Shown: positions 62,426 to 64,000 of the stretch, piece by piece
How positions within the stretch are numbered: position 1 is the stretch's first letter
Layout of the letters: the number at the start of each line of letters is the position of its first letter
From: Tenacibaculum sp. Bg11-29
GTDB taxonomy: Bacteria; Bacteroidota; Bacteroidia; Flavobacteriales; Flavobacteriaceae
Reading direction: 5' to 3'
Assembly: GCF_002836595.1 (NCBI RefSeq)
Contig: NZ_PJBB01000003.1
Coordinates: 3,564,501-3,628,500 of the forward strand
DNA length: 64,000 bases
Notes under the pieces: model-generated
The model's input: only the letters and a program-made list of their open reading frames with translations
Told to the model about the DNA's origin: nothing
The model's database searches: none
Program-made: the position numbers and the translations under genes

Positions 62426-64000
62426 TACAAGATAAAAAACATCTCAATTTTCCTTTTTCAGCTATTGTTGGTCAAGATAATTTTAAGCTAGCGCTTATTT
62501 TAAATTTGGTTGATCCACTTATTGGTGGCGTACTTGCTATTGGAGATAAAGGTACAGGAAAAACTACTTTAATTCGGTCGGTAGCCAACTTAATGAGCAA
62601 GCAGCAAAATTCGTCTTTCGTAAATTTACCTATTGGTGTTTCTGAAGACAGAATTTTAGGTAGTATTGATTTAGAACAATTGATAAATACTAAAAAAGAA
62701 GTCGTTAATCTTGGTTTAATGGCACAGGCTCACGAAGGTATTTTATATGTAGATGAAATTAACTTATTACAAGATTATCTTACAGATATACTATTAGATG
62801 CTGCTGCCTCTGGTAACTATTATTTAGAAAGAGAAGGTGTTTCACATTATTTTAAAAGTCGTTTTTGTTTAGTTGGTTCTATGAACCCAGAAGAAGGAAA
62901 TTTACGTCCTCAGTTAAAAGATCGTTTTGGTTTAAGTGTTACTATAAAAACACCTACTGAGGTTAAAATTCGCCAGCAAATAATTAAGCAACGTTTTAAA
63001 TTTGACGATAATCCTGTTTCCTTTATAGCGAATTATAAAAGTGAAGAAGATAGTATTTCAAAGCAAATTGAATTTGCTAAAAAGAACTTAAAATCTATAA
63101 AAATAGAAGATGCAATTATTGAATATTGTAGCGAATTAGCCGTAAAACATCAAGTGGAAGGTTTACGTGCAGATATTTTATTATTAAAAACTGCAAGAGC
63201 GTATGTAGCGTATCAGAATACCGTTATAATTACTAAAAAAGATGTAGACGTAATTGCCGATTTTGTATTAAATCATAGAAGTTTACACACGCCTCCTAAT
63301 CAACAAGATTCTTCTGAAAATCAAAATAACCAATCACCAGAAAACAATTCTGAGACAAGTTCATCTAAAGAAGAAAACGCAGCTATTCTTATCCCTAAAA
63401 ACGAGTTTCAAAAACAAAAAGAAAGCACCTCTAATACCATACAGCAAGCAACAAACACTATTGATAGTGTAGAAGGTAATATTTCAGTTAATGACACAAA
63501 AAAAACGGTAAGTCAATATTTAGCAACTGATAAATTTGAATTAAAAACAAAACGAAAAAACAACCTATTAAAGCAACATCATATTTTTTTAATTGACTCT
63601 AGCGGTTCAATGTTAAAAGACAAAATTATTGCTTATGCTAAAGGAACTGTAAATAAAATAGCCGAAAACTCTAAAAACCAAAACACAGAATTTTCAATGA
63701 TTTCGTTGTTTGATGGTGAAGCACAACTTCTTTTAAACCAAACAAAAATTTTAAAAGATATTGAAACAGTTTTAATGGATTTAAAAACTGGTGGAAAAAC
63801 CAATTTAAAAGCAGCTTTTAAACCAATAAAACGAATTTCAGCTGCTGTTAATTTTGAACATCACCTACATATAATAACAGATGGAAAATTAAATGCTGGT
63901 GATAATTTAGAAGATATCGTGTTGGCTTTTCAAACCTATTGTAAGGGAATACATAGTACTCAAATTATTGATGCAGAAAAAGGAATGGTAAAAATTGGTG
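62422..64000 (+). CDS. Magnesium-chelatase-like (BchI-BchD) AAA+/VWA subunit, cut by window end
   Basis: The visible 526 codons start at ATG 62422, overlapping the upstream stop (ATGA). BchI-like AAA+ domain about 10-300: FSAIVGQDNFKLALILN, Walker A GDKGTGKTT near 41-49, Walker B ILYVDEINLLQD near 109, VGSMNPEEGNLRPQLKDRFG. A polar Gln/Asn/Ser linker spans about 290-380. A BchD-like VWA domain starts near 388 with MIDAS HHIFLIDSSGSML and TDGKLNAGDNL. Such proteins drive metal insertion with a CobN/BchH large subunit, which would be expected nearby downstream. Having it next to CbiX is notable. Confidence 0.87.
   Translation, partial: MIQDKKHLNFPFSAIVGQDNFKLALILNLVDPLIGGVLAIGDKGTGKTTLIRSVANLMSKQQNSSFVNLPIGVSEDRILGSIDLEQLINTKKEVVNLGLMAQAHEGILYVDEINLLQDYLTDILLDAAASGNYYLEREGVSHYFKSRFCLVGSMNPEEGNLRPQLKDRFGLSVTIKTPTEVKIRQQIIKQRFKFDDNPVSFIANYKSEEDSISKQIEFAKKNLKSIKIEDAIIEYCSELAVKHQVEGLRADILLLKTARAYVAYQNTVIITKKDVDVIADFVLNHRSLHTPPNQQDSSENQNNQSPENNSETSSSKEENAAILIPKNEFQKQKESTSNTIQQATNTIDSVEGNISVNDTKKTVSQYLATDKFELKTKRKNNLLKQHHIFLIDSSGSMLKDKIIAYAKGTVNKIAENSKNQNTEFSMISLFDGEAQLLLNQTKILKDIETVLMDLKTGGKTNLKAAFKPIKRISAAVNFEHHLHIITDGKLNAGDNLEDIVLAFQTYCKGIHSTQIIDAEKGMVKIG

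Noticed and set aside
1..64000. tRNA or rRNA genes
   Set aside because: No cloverleaf with a conserved T-loop or rRNA segment was noticed; a tRNAscan run was not possible.

Overview
The window is AT-rich DNA from a member of the Bacteroidota, most likely the Flavobacteriaceae. Two very large surface proteins end in type IX secretion (T9SS) sorting domains. There are also TonB-dependent receptors with CarboxypepD-reg-like N-termini, a 7TMR-DISM/LuxR-type regulator, a LytS/LytTR pair, and intergenic interspersed palindromes of a kind common in flavobacteria. I recognised no rRNA, tRNA, transposase, integrase or CRISPR array.

Layout. 1-1349 (-): 5' part of a Tet(M)/Tet(Q)-like ribosomal-protection GTPase. 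1.8-13.5 kb (-): secreted adhesin-like proteins, one with 14 near-identical HYR-type repeats and one with four LRR modules, plus a 56-aa signal-bearing protein behind the LRR gene. 13.9-15.6 kb (+): a divergent membrane regulator. 15.6-17.6 kb: a repeat-rich stretch with two unrecognised small genes, a set of phased GTACA-N4-TGTAC palindromes and a 113-bp tandem repeat. 17.8-29.0 kb (+): a type I restriction-modification operon (hsdM, metallophosphoesterase/STAND ATPase, hsdS, hsdR, PD-(D/E)XK protein, duplicated-domain protein). 29.2-33.5 kb (+): an McrBC system whose McrB carries an EVE-like insertion, followed by a frameshifted phosphatase-like gene. 33.6-36.3 kb: an M48 peptidase and a DEDDh exonuclease. 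36.6-38.4 kb (-): a LytTR two-component pair. 38.6-39.1 kb: small basic and acidic ORFs, one apparently split at an A9 run.

39.2-64.0 kb (+) is devoted to cobalamin. cobQ, a CobD/CobC-like PLP enzyme, cbiB and a small P-loop ATPase form a first operon. A cobalamin riboswitch then precedes a TonB receptor plus a PepSY membrane protein. A second, near-identical riboswitch precedes another TonB receptor and a tightly packed operon: a [2Fe-2S] protein, a YeeZ-like/CobA fusion, cbiX, cbiL, a cbiH-cbiC fusion, bluB, a cbiE-cbiT fusion, a cbiG-cbiF fusion, an unknown membrane protein, cbiJ, cbiD, a NiCoT/UreH-like permease and a BchI-BchD-like chelatase subunit that runs off the window. CbiX, CbiG and CbiD point to the early-cobalt ('anaerobic') route. 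BluB indicates dimethylbenzimidazole, hence true B12 made by an organism that meets oxygen. cbiA, the adenosyltransferase, cobU, cobT and cobS are not in the window.

The most unusual items are the metallophosphoesterase-STAND protein nested between hsdM and hsdS, interspersed repeats that have become coding sequence in hsdM and hsdS, a 20-bp direct repeat upstream of both restriction loci, the 41-bp-phased operator set, the YeeZ-CobA fusion, and a ~140-bp inverted repeat flanking the first riboswitch-controlled transport unit.
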